Positions 49,901 through 58,111 of a stretch of 64,000 nucleotides of DNA are shown here, in pieces (within the stretch, counting starts at the first letter, position 1; every line of letters starts with the position of its first letter). The notes beneath the pieces are model-generated. The model did not search any database. It was not told the DNA's origin and saw only the letters and a list, made by a program, of their open reading frames with translations. The DNA comes from Dasypus novemcinctus. Taxonomy: Eukaryota > Chordata > Mammalia > Cingulata > Dasypodidae. The DNA lies in NCBI RefSeq assembly GCF_030445035.2, contig NC_080677.1, positions 108,927,263 to 108,991,262 of the forward strand, written 5' to 3'. The position numbers were made by a program, and so were the translations under genes.

Positions 49901-52900
49901 AAACAGGGAATATCACTTCAGACCTGGCAGACATCAGAAGGACAATAAGGGAACACTAAAAACACCAGTACACCAAAAATTTGACAACTTAGATGAAAGG
50001 TACCAATTCCTCAAAATTCACAAACTACAACTCATCTAATATGAAAGTGATCACTTGAGTAGCCCTTATAACTAAAAAGGAAATTAAATTCAAAATTAAA
50101 AAACTCAAAAAATAAACATCCAGGCTCAGATGGTTTCAATGGAGTATTCTATGCAATGTTTAAAGAAGAATTTATACCAATTTACAATATCTTCCAGAAA
50201 ACAAAAGAGATCACTGCTCCATATTTTTTGAAGCTAGTATTACTCTAATACAAGACAAAGACAGAATAAAAAAGAAAACTACAGGCCATACCCTTCAGTT
50301 ATTCATGCAAAAATACTTAACAAAATATTGGTGAACAGAATTCATCAGCCTATAAAAAGTGTACAATCAAGTAGGGTTATTCCAGGGATGCAAAGCTGGT
50401 TCAATATCACAAATTAGTCAATGCAAACCACTATATTAACAGACTAGAGGAGAAAAGTCATATGATCATATCAATGAAGAAAAAGCATCTAATAAAATTC
50501 AGACATTCAGGACAGACTCTCAGAAGAATAGCAATAGAAGGGAACTTCCTAAACCTGATAATGAACATATACAAAAACCTTACAGCTAATATTATACTTA
50601 ATAGTGAAAGATTGACCACTTTCTACTTTCTCCCTAAGCCTGGGAACAAAGCAAGGATGTCCATTCTCACCAATCTTATTCAAAAAGTGCTGGGAGTTTT
50701 TGCCAGAGCAATAAGGCAATAAAAGGAAATAAAAGGCACACTAATTGGAAAGTAGGAAATAAAACGATTCCTATTTGCACATGACATGATTGTCTATATA
50801 GAAAATCTGAGAGAATCCAGCAAAAAAAATCCTGTACCTAGTATGAGTTCAGCAAGACTATATAAGTTAAATATACAAAAATAAATTGTAGTTCTTTATA
50901 CTAGCAATGAACACATGGACACCAATATTAAAAATACAATGCCATTTATATTGGCTAAAACAAAAAACAGTATAAATCAAACAAAACACATATAAGACTT
51001 GTATGCTGAAAACTCTACAATGCTGATGAAAGAAATCAAAGAACTAAATAGAAGAAAAAACAACTGTGTTCATGGATTGGAAGACACAACATAGTAAAGC
51101 CGTCAATTCATCCTCCAATTGATATACAGATTTAATAAAACTCCTATCAAAATCCCAGCAATATTTTTTTGTAAATAGAAAAAAAAAATTATTCTATAAG
51201 TTAATTGGAAAGGCAAAGGCACTAGAAAAGCTAAAACAACTTTGAAAAGAACGTAGAAGGAGGAATCAACCTCCCCAATTTCAAATACTGATGTATCACA
51301 TAGATACTATGTGGTATCGACTGAGACACATAGGTCAATGGAACAGAATACAGAACCCAGAAATAAACTCATACAAGCGATGTGTGACATCCAGATGTCC
51401 TCTGAGGAGTGAATGCCCAACTGATTTTTTTAAAAAGGTACCAACACAATTCAGTAGAGGAAAGGTAACCCATTTGAGAGATGGTGCTGGAGCAATCGGA
51501 CAGCCACAGACCAAAAAAAATAATCTTGACCTAAGTCAAGCCTTATGCCTTATACAAAAGTTACCTCAAACTGTATCTTGGACTTAAATGTAAAATGCAA
51601 ACATATAACACTTTGACAAAAGTAGAAAATCTTCAAGACCTAGGGCTATGCAAAGATTTCTTAGATTTGAGGAATCGGATTTGGCTCAACTGATAGAGTG
51701 TTTGCGTATCACATGGGGGGTCTGGGGTTCAAACCCAGGGCCTCCTGACCTGTGTGGTAAGCTGGCCCACGCACAGTGCTGATGTGTGCAAGGACTGCCA
51801 TGCCACCCCCCCCATAGGGAAGCCCCATGCGCAAGGAGTGCGCCTTTCAAGGAAAGCCGTCCCATGCAAAAAAAGCGCAGCTTGCCCAGGGTGGTGCCGC
51901 ACACACGGAGAGCTGATGCAGCAAGATGATACAACAAAAAAGAAACACAGATTTCCAGTGCCATTGACAAGAATACAAGTGGGCACAGAAGAACACACAG
52001 CAAATGGACACAGCAGACAACTGGGGGAGGGGCGGGGGGGAAGGGGAGAGAAATAAATAAAAAATAAATCTTTAAAAAAAAAAAGAATTCTTAGATTTGA
52101 TAATAAACACATAATCCACAAAAGGAAAAGCTGATAAACTGGACTTCATCAATATTTAAAATTTTCATTCTTCAAAAATATCCTATTAAGATGGTAAATA
52201 AGCCAAACTACAGACTGGGAAAAAATATTTGTAAACCACATATCTGACAAAGGACTAGTATCTAAAATATAGCAGGAACTCTCAAAACTCAACAGTGAAA
52301 AAGCAAACAAGTGAATTATAACGGGGACAAAAGATATGAATAGACATTTCACTGAAGAAGATATACACAGATGGCAAAAGCACATGAAAAGATGTTTAAC
52401 ATCATTAGCCATTTATGGAAAAGCAAATTAAAACTATAATGTTAAACCACTAAATACCTACAGAATGGTTAAAATAAAAGAGTGACAACAAAAAATGCTG
52501 AAGATGTGGATAACTCACACATTGCTGGTGGGAATATAAAATGTTACAGCCACTCTGGAAAATAGTTTGGCAATTTCTTTAAAAACTACATATAAAACTA
52601 CCATATCTAGCACTTGCATTCCTGGGGATTTTATCCCAGAGAAATAAAAACTTATGTTCACACAAAAACTAGTATACAAGTGTTTACAACACCTTTATTT
52701 GTCACAGCCCAAAATGGAAATAACGCAGATGTCCTCCAAGGGTTGAATGGTTAAACAAACTGTGGTACATCTATACCACAGAGCACTGCTCACCAATAAA
52801 AAGAGAAGAACTATTGATGTAGGCAACAGCCTGGATGAATCTCCAGAGAATTCTCCTAAGGGAAAAAAGTCCACCCAAAAGGTTTCATATGGTATAATTC

Positions 52901-54859
52901 CATTTACATAGCATTTGTGAAATGACAGAATTACAGAAATGAAGGAAAGATTAGTGGCTGCCAAGGTTGTTAAGGAGTGGAAAGTGGGTGTGGCTATAAA
53001 AGGGCAACTTTCTTGTGTGTATGGAAATGTTCTGTATCTTGAATGTGTCAATGTCAATATCCTGGTTGTGATACTGTTAGTTCCGTTGGGGGATGTTACC
53101 ATTGGGGGAACCTGGGTAAAGCTTTCATGGAATCTCTTTATTATTTCTTACAATTGCATGGGCCACTACAAATATCTCAAAATAAAAGTTTAATTCACAA
53201 AAAACTAGTTAAAAAATCTCAGGATAAAACAGGATGTTGGTATTTACTATGCATTATAAAAAGGAGATGTTTAAGTATCTGAATTTCAAAAAAAAATTGA
53301 AATTCTTTTTAGGCACAATCATGGAGTCAGATTTTGGTTACAAATTGAAGAATGAGGAGAAAGAAGGGATTTTCATTCACAAATCCCAATCCAATTTCCA
53401 GGAGCAAAAAACTATGAAGGTACAGACAAAACTAAATATATAAAATAAGCCCCAGTTCTTAAAATCTTAAGAAAGTATAATGTTCCTAAAGAAACTCTGT
53501 TCTTTCTAGTAGTCTTTAAAATGATATCTGGACTCCTCAGAGAAGATATGGCATTTTAAATCTAGGTGCTTTCCTCAGAATAGCTTATTACGGAAGGGTG
53601 GATCACAGTTGCAATTCAGGGCAAGAGAAGTAGAGATGGAGAAGTTGAGGTAGTTGTGGTAGAAGAAATAAGGCTGGGGGGAAACACAGGGGCAGCAAGG
53701 CCTAAGAGACAGTACCGGTGGATCTGTACCGGATCTCTAGCATCGCCTTCCTCATCTGCATACAAATCCTAGCTCCATCTCCTTTATTGAACTTCAAGTA
53801 AATTACATAATCTCCATGTCATGATTTCCACCTTCTCGAAAACAGATACAATATTTTTTACCTGCCCATCAAACGGCATTTTCAAGGATATATAACTTGA
53901 TGTCTCAAAAATGTGGGAAAAAAAGATACCAAGAAATAGCATCTGCTAATGTGGTCCATTTAAAACCTTTAGTTTAAGCCTAGTTTTTATGAGGAAGCAT
54001 GCATAATGGAGGATAATGATTTTGAAGGAAGACTGGAGACAGGGAAAGAAAATCAATTAGAAGATTTAAACAAAGTCAATATCCCAGTTTACTTTCTCAG
54101 TTGTCTTGTATTGAGGCAGCAGGTAGAAAATTCAGTATGGGCTAATGGTTTACAGTACCAAAATCCACTAACAAAACCATCTTAATCAGATGGGTCTTCC
54201 ACAGCATGCTTTAAAAGGTTGAAAAAACTAGGTAAATAGCCAGACCTCTCAAGATTGCACATCCAAGGTCTGGGGAGTTATCTTTATCACATGACAAGAT
54301 CATAGTAAGAAGTAGTAACATGCTCTTAAACTTCATTTTACCTGAAAATATAGCATGAATTAAATTTTATCTCACATTTTAGCTACTCATTCAAGTCCAT
54401 CTCCCTCCACTTGAATCTACGCTCTTTGATTGCAAGAACTATGATTCGCACTCATCTTTATACATTCCAAAGTCCATAATTTTGCATGTAGTTGGCACTC
54501 TGCAAATATTAAATTGAACAAATGTGCACATATATTATCTATTATGGACAGTTCAAAGAAATAAACTAAATGTCTTTCAAAGCAAAGGTTGATCTCCTGA
54601 TATTCTTACCCTTTCTCTTCTATAAATTCCTTATTTGTTGAAAGGAATAATAAGCTGAATTATGTGAATGCAATATTTTACTGATAATCTAAAAAATAAC
54701 TTTAAAAGAGAAGTATACCACGTATGATGGACTGCCTTATTCATAACTGGCTATTAAAAAAAAAAAAAAGGTCTAATTTTCTAACCTTTACTCACCTGTG
54801 TCCAGTCTTGACTTGACATGCTGATATCTTGGGTTCTGTGGTATCCTTTTGGTGAGATA
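25868..54859 (-). CDS. CEP41: CEP41 (TSGA14) centrosomal protein 41, exons 2-11; exon 1 not in window
   Basis: CEP41 localises to centrioles and the cilium base and supports axonemal tubulin polyglutamylation with TTLL6; human loss causes Joubert syndrome 15. Coding exons on the minus strand: 54859-54796, 40651-40604, 36558-36497, 35516-35447, 30919-30775, 29157-29006, 28616-28549, 27502-27388, 26930-26715, 25995-25868. All junctions are GT-AG and phases join without a stop for 355 residues; with an 11-residue exon 1, as in human, the total is 366 against 373. Order: basic N-terminus, helical [12 protein letters not shown]...[13 protein letters not shown] region, acidic Ser/Pro linker, rhodanese-like domain across exons 7-9, basic/proline-rich tail ending GKPWK. 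The rhodanese loop reads [11 protein letters not shown], with Asp where active rhodaneses have Cys, so it is probably non-catalytic. The gene converges on CPA1 as in human 7q32. Confidence 0.96.
26715..26930 (-). CDS. CEP41: CEP41 exon 10
   Basis: 216 nt coding (G)[20 protein letters not shown]... a basic/proline stretch ([19 protein letters not shown]) and [20 protein letters not shown]. The acceptor is ACCTAG|GTCTAA; the donor is CCTA|GTAAGA. If the donor is not used, the frame stays open for 14 more residues to a stop at 26671. Confidence 0.95.
27388..27502 (-). CDS. CEP41: CEP41 exon 9 (rhodanese-like active-site loop, Cys lost)
   Basis: 115 nt coding [19 protein letters not shown], then the [20 protein letters not shown] helix-strand. 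In active rhodaneses the strand is followed by a loop starting with catalytic Cys (IVxYCxxGxRS); here that position is Asp, as in other CEP41 proteins. The donor is GGAG|GTGAGC. Confidence 0.96.
27690..28260 (+). repeat. MIR relic followed by L1ME/HAL1-type fragment
   Basis: About 27690-27830 ends in CCCCCATTTTACAGATAAGGAAAC, a MIR-like core. About 27840-28260 reads like the 3' part of an old L1: GCAGCCTTATTTATAATAGC, CTAAAAGTTCAATACAGAGGAATGG, GAGCTATTATACACCATCAA. Both sit in CEP41 intron 8 and are inactive. Confidence 0.65.
28549..28616 (-). CDS. CEP41: CEP41 exon 8 (rhodanese-like domain)
   Basis: 68 nt coding (A)[19 protein letters not shown] then LEY. It continues the GAYSYP element after the first rhodanese motif. 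The acceptor is TTTGCAG|CTTACA; the donor is TAT|GTATCC. Confidence 0.95.
29006..29157 (-). CDS. CEP41: CEP41 exon 7 (rhodanese-like domain start)
   Basis: 152 nt coding (S)[17 protein letters not shown]... and the first rhodanese strand/helix [20 protein letters not shown]. LLDVRDxxSYxxCHI is the conserved first half of the rhodanese fold. Confidence 0.96.
29590..29790. repeat. MIR-like relic in CEP41 intron 6
   Basis: The words GCATTTTATAGGTTATAACTTGAGGC and AAGAGTTGGGATTAAACTG resemble a decayed MIR core. Confidence 0.45.
30775..30919 (-). CDS. CEP41: CEP41 exon 6
   Basis: 145 nt coding a low-complexity acidic Ser/Pro linker ([19 protein letters not shown]...[19 protein letters not shown]) between the helical part and the rhodanese-like domain. 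The acceptor is ATTTTAG|ACAACG and the donor TTCAGAG|GTACTC. Confidence 0.95.
31030..32170 (+). mobile_element. Fossil hAT DNA transposon (Zaphod/ZBED-FAM200-like transposase remnant), interrupted
   Basis: Segments at about 31030-31370 and 31900-32170 together follow an old hAT-type transposase region. With breaks, the plus strand gives words such as '[12 protein letters not shown]', '[15 protein letters not shown]' and '[12 protein letters not shown]', like the domesticated FAM200/ZBED transposases. Frameshifts and stops make it non-functional. It lies in CEP41 intron 5, antisense to the gene. The exact subfamily was not determined. Confidence 0.65.
31375..31899 (+). mobile_element. Non-LTR retroposon 3' end inserted in the hAT fossil
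   Basis: A segment ending AATAAAGTTGTTTAC and a run of A interrupts the hAT sequence; the hAT homology resumes directly after the A-run at GTGGTGTGATGAAATGGG. The poly(A) end and composition fit a 5'-truncated L1 3' UTR. Left boundary approximate. Confidence 0.6.
32270..33420 (+). mobile_element. L1ME/HAL1-type LINE-1 fragment
   Basis: Words of old L1 ORF2/3' UTR are present: CTGGTGGGAATGTAAACTGGTG, CAGGGAATAATCAGAA, CTGTATATACACTGAAGCA, and TGCATTTTAAAATTTTCTATAAATATA. A piece at about 32440-32800 (CATAGCTTGGAAATTGTTCCAAATC) looks like a different L1 3' UTR segment nested within. It lies in CEP41 intron 5. Confidence 0.65.
34080..34350 (+). repeat. L2 relic in CEP41 intron 5
   Basis: The words CTCCTGCCTTTGCTCTGGCT, TCCACTTCAGGGCC and CTCTCCTCGAGGAAGCC follow the L2 3' region. 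Strongly diverged. Confidence 0.55.
34365..34590 (+). repeat. MIR element in CEP41 intron 5
   Basis: ACTAGCTGTATCACCTTGAGCAAGTG, TTTAACCTCTCTGAGGCTCAG and GAGAAGATTAAATTAG are the MIR core and 3' part in plus orientation. Confidence 0.8.
34790..35168 (+). mobile_element. 5'-truncated retroposon, L1 3'-end-like, with target-site duplication
   Basis: A 379-bp element begins GTGATTAGTAATAG and ends ...GAATGTAACATTACAAAAATAAAGAC plus A-run. A 9-bp direct repeat, AAAAATATT, flanks it (34781-34789 and 35169-35177). The same sequence recurs at 58796-59245. The AATAAA and A-tail show retroposition; I assign it to a lineage-specific L1 3' UTR by composition only. Confidence 0.65.
35447..35516 (-). 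CDS. CEP41: CEP41 exon 5
   Basis: 70 nt coding [20 protein letters not shown] then RLE, acceptor TCTCAG|GTCATC and donor TAGAAG|GTAAAG. The sequence is strongly like mammalian CEP41. Confidence 0.95.
35930..36125. repeat. MIR-like relic in CEP41 intron 4
   Basis: AGTGACTTGCCCAAAGCAACAAAATAG and neighbouring words fit a decayed MIR. Confidence 0.5.
36497..36558 (-). CDS. CEP41: CEP41 exon 4
   Basis: 62 nt coding (N)[19 protein letters not shown] then L, acceptor TTTTCAG|ATTATA and donor CAGCTG|GTAAGT. It is a basic, helix-prone segment. Confidence 0.95.
36600..38340. other. CEP41 intron 3, no feature recognised
   Basis: AT-rich unique-looking intron sequence. Short open frames here have no family match. 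A weak MIR-like stretch may lie around 36650-36980. Confidence 0.45.
38348..38393 (-). CDS. CEP41: Candidate alternative first coding exon of CEP41
   Basis: On the minus strand, ATG at 38393-38391 opens [15 protein letters not shown] and one further base, directly followed by a donor CCAG|GTATGTA. An in-frame TGA lies nine bases before the ATG. The leftover phase (one base) is what exon 4 needs (it begins with two bases), so splicing would give ...[14 protein letters not shown], a CEP41 lacking exons 1-3. A at -3 gives a fair start context. I recognise no homologue of the peptide, and the promoter is not visible. It may be chance; a 46-nt open frame is short. Confidence 0.35.
38394..40603. 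other. CEP41 intron 3, right part
   Basis: No coding exon besides the candidate at 38348-38393. A (TA)-rich tract lies at about 39475-39515. The rest looks unique and AT-rich. Confidence 0.45.
40604..40651 (-). CDS. CEP41: CEP41 exon 3
   Basis: 48 nt coding (G)[15 protein letters not shown] plus one base, between acceptor TTTTTAG|GTAACA and donor AAAA|GTAAGT. It encodes part of a charged helix. Its phase (1 at both ends) means it could be skipped without a frameshift. Confidence 0.94.
40690..41075 (+). mobile_element. LINE-1 3' UTR fragment
   Basis: After a short (TA)n tract, the sequence CTTACAAAACAATCATGCATAATG...CCACCAACATCTTACATTGTTGTGG...GTCCATAACTTACATC... has the pattern of mammalian L1 3' UTRs of the 'attcccatacatcacccc' type. 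It has no coding capacity and lies in CEP41 intron 2. Confidence 0.65.
41879..41970 (-). mobile_element. DAS-type SINE, short form
   Basis: On the minus strand: GGGAAGCAGATGTAGCTCAA, GAGCACCTGCTTCCTACGTA, GGTCCCAGGTTTGATCCCCA, then A/C-rich tail. An imperfect direct repeat (TGCTCCTAACTTTT / TGCTCTTAACCTTTT) flanks it. Confidence 0.85.
42690..42900. repeat. MIR-like relic
   Basis: TCACAACAACCCTGTAAGGTAGGC is the frequent MIR word 'ctcacaacaaccctgtgaggtagg'. Flanks are decayed. Confidence 0.6.
43295..43450 (+). repeat. L2 relic
   Basis: GGCTCCCCAGGGCTTACTGAATAAAGT, AAACTCCTTGCTCTGACACTGAAGGCCC and CAATCTATCTGCC follow the L2 3' region. Confidence 0.7.
43451..45474. other. CEP41 intron 2, no feature recognised
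   Basis: AT-rich unique-looking intron DNA. A short (CA)n run lies at about 43614-43624. No exon or named repeat is supported. Confidence 0.45.
45553..45650 (+). mobile_element. ORF2-tail-like fragment inside the L1 5' UTR
   Basis: GAAAATATCTGCAAATC...TGATAAGGGTCTAATATC...AAAGAACTCTTATGACTCAACAATAAAAA matches the C-terminal part of L1 ORF2, yet it sits between two stretches of L1 5' UTR. It is probably a small insertion or a patchwork copy. Confidence 0.6.
46184..46603 (+). mobile_element. DAS-type SINE, long form, with target-site duplication
   Basis: A 420-bp copy of the long form: head GGGAAGTGGACTTGGCCCAG, B-box GGTTCAAACCCCAGGCC, middle with CATGCAAGGAGTGCCATG and AAGGAGTGCGCCCTGTAAGG, tail GCAGCAAATGGACACAGAG...AAATAAATTATAAATCTT plus A-run. 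A 15-bp direct repeat with one mismatch (AACACTGAGATGACA / AACACTGAGAGGACA) flanks it at 46169-46183 and 46604-46618. It split the L1 just before ORF1. Confidence 0.95.
47515..47985 (+). mobile_element. Solitary retroviral LTR inside the L1
   Basis: About 470 bp interrupt L1 sequence between the ORF1 end (...ACCTTG) and the inter-ORF region (...GAAGAAAGAACAC). LTR-like signals occur in order: CCAATCAAATTG (CAAT type), TATAAAGCCTGC (TATA type), then AATAAACTGCTG (poly(A) signal), and the segment ends near CA. This order fits a class I endogenous retrovirus LTR left after recombination. No internal retroviral genes are present. Ends are approximate; a target duplication was not clear. Confidence 0.6.
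49594..49899 (+). mobile_element. DAS-type SINE, long form, with perfect 16-bp target duplication
   Basis: Head GTGGCTGTGGCTCAACTGAT, B-box GGGTTCGCGTCCCAGG, body with CAAGATGACACAACAAAG and GAATGGACACAGAGAGC, then an A/T-rich tail. GAAACAGGGAATATCA is found at 49578-49593 and 49900-49915. It is inserted in the ORF2 part of the L1. Confidence 0.95.
51671..52087 (+). mobile_element. DAS-type SINE, long form, with target-site duplication
   Basis: Head GGAATCGGATTTGGCTCAAC, B-box GGGTTCAAACCCAGGGCC, body with GCAAGGAGTGCGCC and GCAAATGGACACAGCAGAC, A-rich tail. TTCTTAGATTTGA flanks it at 51658-51670 and 52088-52100. The internal ORFs seen on both strands are SINE sequence, not genes. Confidence 0.95.
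53196..54389. other. CEP41 intron 2, no feature recognised
   Basis: Unique-looking AT-rich DNA between the L1 3' end and an L2 relic. Confidence 0.45.
54390..54530 (+). repeat. L2 3'-end relic
   Basis: CACTTGAATCTACGCTCTTTGATTGCAAGAACTATG and GTTGGCACTCTGCAAATATTAAATTGAAC follow the L2 terminus. Confidence 0.65.
54796..54859 (-). CDS. CEP41: CEP41 exon 2
   Basis: Codes [19 protein letters not shown] then DT plus one base of a Gly codon, 21 codons after a phase-0 acceptor (TTTTTAG|TATCTC). The donor is CACAG|GTGAGT. Human has Met at the Thr position (as I recall). The expected upstream exon (about 11 residues) is absent between here and 64000. Confidence 0.95.
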
Positions 54860-54999
54860 CTAAAAATTAAGAAAATTCACAATTAATGGGCTAATGTAAG
54901 GATAAGGGTGGCAAAACTGGGTAAGAGTCAGATGCTGTAAAAATAGAATAAATGGTAAAATTCCATAAAATATAAAGATGGAAGGAGCTTTAGAGGTCT

Positions 55000-55395
55000 A
55001 ACCATCCCTTCAGCGTAGGCTCTTCTCTATTTCATCTCCACAGGTAAAGGTGACAATCCTGTTTCTGTCAAAATACCTCTATATTTTGGCAAAATATTTT
55101 CATAGCATTATGTGACTGTACAAAAAGCTTTTAAAAAGTTATTTCTTACATTGAGCCAAAACCAGTCTTCCCATAGTTTCCATCCAGTCCACGGTCGTAA
55201 TGCAGAATAAATCATTCCCTCTTCCTCAAGAAATCCGTTAAACTAGCCTTTGCTAGTCCCTCTTTTAAGTTGCAGTGTGTATGACGGTTTCTAGGCAATC
55301 TCCTCTGGATGACCTTTAGATTATTTTATCAACCTCTCCCCTACGAAGTGGCATGCAAAATCCAGACCTGAACTCAGTGCTCCAGATGCTGTCGA
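55000..55395 (+). repeat. Old interspersed repeat, class uncertain
   Basis: TTGAGCCAAAACCAGTCTTCCCATAG, CCTCTTCCTCAAGAAATC and CTCCTCTGGATGACCTTTAGA resemble an ancient mammalian repeat with a 'cctctggacacgctccag' motif. I cannot name it with confidence. Confidence 0.4.
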
Positions 55396-55779
55396 GCCAG
55401 GACCTGGTTTGCAGGCCTCTCCTGCTGTTTCCCTGGATTCTGTGGCTCAAAGAAGCCACTATGACGGCAACTGTGCTCATGTCTGCTTAGGTTCATTGCG
55501 GGCTCAGGGTAAGTTTATGGTCAGCAAGAACGCCTGTGCCAGGTCTCCCCTGTCCTGTCCTTTGGTAGTTAACTCTTTGAATCCAAGCACAAGACATTCA
55601 CGCATACTAAATTTCAGGAGCATCTGCAAAAGCCATTAACTGAGGTCAGACTGATGGACAAAGACATTACAAAATAAAATAGACTTTTTTGCTCAGGCTT
55701 TTTTCCCGGACTATAGGTTTGAAGATTATCTATTCAGTAATGGGTAGTTGTTGAAGATGAAATTATAACAGGGTAAAGT

Positions 55780-56115
55780 CCTTTCACCTCATCCTCTGCT
55801 ACTCTCCTACCCATTTCCACGTGGAAGTCCCCAGGATTGTCTACTGATGTGCCAAACCCATTCTGGTCTCCAGTTCTGGCAATTTTTTTTACCTAGAATG
55901 CCTTTCCCAACTTGTCCTTGGGCAAAACTTTACTTCCTCTGTAAAGGTGTCGTAGGCAAAATTAGGCACTTCCTTTCCCCTGGCTCTCGGAGAACAGACC
56001 CCCTCTACCACTGCATAAACCTCGCCTTCTCTAGTCTAGGACTTCCTTGAAGGCAGGACAATAACTAAATCAGATTTGTATTCTCCCAGAGTCCTAGCAC
56101 ATGGTAGTATGTTAT
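55780..56115 (+). repeat. L2 element 3' region
   Basis: ACCTAGAATGCCTTTCCCAAC, CAAAACTTTACTTCCTCTG, TTCCTTGAAGGCAGGACAATAAC and CCTAGCACATGGTAG...TTATTAATAAATGAA are diagnostic L2 words in order. The open frame 55847-56050 is this repeat. Confidence 0.8.
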
Positions 56116-57514
56116 TAATAAATGAAAATCTAGAATGATCTTGTTATTGCAACTCCCTGGGTTCCTTAGAAAAGAACATCAAACTTAAACTCGAAAACTG
56201 TGCAGTTGAAAACACAGTTAACTACAGCATGCCCTTCGGGAGGATTAAAAAATTGTTTATATATAAAAATACCTTTGCAAATGACTCCCAAGCATAAAAA
56301 CAATAGAGGGTACATCAATGCCTTATAAAATATCTGTCGGTCAGAGTTTTGTATTTCAGAGACCCATGAAGAATGTTTTAAAACTGGGGGCACCTATAGA
56401 GAGTTACTGACTTTTGACTCTGTCAAATAAGGACACAAAAAAACCCAAAACTCACAACTACTACCTACTGTTTTATTACCAAAAAAGAAAGAAAAAAAAA
56501 GTCACAGAATAAAAGGGCCAGTTTGTTACACTGAATAAGTTATTAATAATCTCACAACATTGTCTGTGCTGAAACTTCAACCAGGCAAGTAGAAACTTTA
56601 TCATGGACACTTAGCATTGGTTCTTAGATATGTGCTTGAAATCACTGAGCTATTTTATCCTTAGAGAAAGATCAGAAAGCGCCTTTCTTCATCCGATTAG
56701 TGGCTCTCTATAAGAAAAATTATTACGACTCCAATTACAACTCTTTGCCAGAAGAAGATGGAGGAGATTCTAAGTGAGAGATGGAAAACAGTCATACTAA
56801 AAAAGAGGACAAGTTCCACATAAGGAAACAACACAATGGGGAAACAAAACAGAATAGAAAAGCAAACAAACAAAACCAGGGAAACCATGTGCCTGGAAAC
56901 ACTGAGCTAAGTAAAGCTACTATCAGACTGCAGTTATCTTTGCCAAAGCGATTTTTTTTTCCTTTTGCACTCTGCATTTGTATCATTTCTATACTTTATT
57001 TCCTTTTACTTGTGCTTTGCTTTTCCCAAGCAAAGCGTCTTTTGAAAATTTCCAGGCTAGTCTCTGCTGAACCAAGGGGATTTGTTCATACCTAAGCCAA
57101 AATAGCTGAGAAGTGAGGGTATCTCCAGGGACCAGGTGTGGTGGCAGCAGAATGATGAGGAGAGAGAGTGTGGACAGCTGCAGTCACTGAGCCCTATCCC
57201 GCCCCCGGTTTTCCCTTACACAGGCTAATGAGAAATCCATATGTTGCAGTAGAAAAATGTACTGTTTCTTTTTCATGTTCCCATTTCAGTCCAATTTCTT
57301 GTTCCTGGTTTTCTGAGAGCAACCACAACATAAAATTATTTTGCTCCGCTGCAATCCATGCACCATAGATTTTATGGAACTGCCATAGTTTTTCTTTAAA
57401 ATTCTTGCTTTGGGGGTGACTGTTCCTTGACCTACTAACCAATTGGCTTTTTTTTCAATTACATAAACAGGATGGAATGGTGGAAAGTGAAAGAGCTGAG
57501 AAAAGAAGTAGTTT
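56116..57514. other. Non-coding DNA right of CEP41 exon 2, nothing recognised
   Basis: No exon, CpG island or named repeat is supported. The missing CEP41 exon 1 is not here. Confidence 0.45.
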
Positions 57515-57634
57515 CAAGGAGGACTATTCATTCATTCAACAAAGACTTATTGAGCACTAACCATTTATTCTGTCGACATTTACTGAGGGCCTACTAGGAG
57601 TAAGCCACTGTGCTGAGGAGACAGAGGTTAAAAA

Positions 57635-57659
57635 ACACAACACAACACAACACAACACA
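57635..57659. repeat. (CACAA)n microsatellite
   Basis: Five units of ACACA/CACAA type in tandem, inside the L2 relic. Length is likely to vary between individuals. Confidence 0.9.
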
Positions 57660-58111
57660 GTCTTTGCCATCCAACTCTGACCATTTGGAAGAAAGACAAA
57701 TGAAGAAACAGATGCCATACAGTATGGTGAACAAGGAGAGGGAAACAGAGTACAATGGGAGCATGGAAAATTGGCACCTAATCCAAACTCAAAGAATAAA
57801 AATTGTGTCCTGAGGGATGACTCTGAGCTGAATTCTGAGGGATGAAGAAGTCAGTCAAGCTAAAGAAGCTGTGGATGCGAGTTACAGGGTTCCTAGCAGA
57901 GGGAAAGCATGGACAAAGCATAGAGACTAGAGAATATGGACAGTTTCAAGAGACCTAAAAGTAAGCAGTGAGCCTGAAGCATAGCAGGCAATATGAGGCA
58001 AAAAGTAGTGAAAAGAAGGCTGGAGAGGCAGGCAGAGGCAGATCATAAAGTGCTTTTGTTTCCATGCTAAGACACTTGGATTTTATGCTGTACATTAGTG
58101 GTTTCCAATCT

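Larger units (their letters stand above)
45475..53195 (+). mobile_element. Nearly full-length ancient LINE-1 (L1M type), broken by four insertions
   Basis: It begins with an L1M 5' start (CACTTCCAGAAAGATGGAGTA), continues through 5' UTR to an ORF1 relic at about 46620-47510 (open piece 46833-47093: ...[20 protein letters not shown]...), the inter-ORF region, an ORF2 relic (about 48430-52560; open piece 50462-50722) and a 3' UTR ending TACAAATATCTCAAAATAAAAG with an A-rich tail near 53195. Excluding three SINEs and an LTR it is about 6 kb, the length of a full L1. It lies in the intron between CEP41 exons 3 and 2, antisense to the gene. All reading frames are broken. Confidence 0.9.

Noticed and set aside
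57635-57659. CRISPR-like short regular repeats
   Set aside because: A simple microsatellite without spacers in vertebrate DNA.
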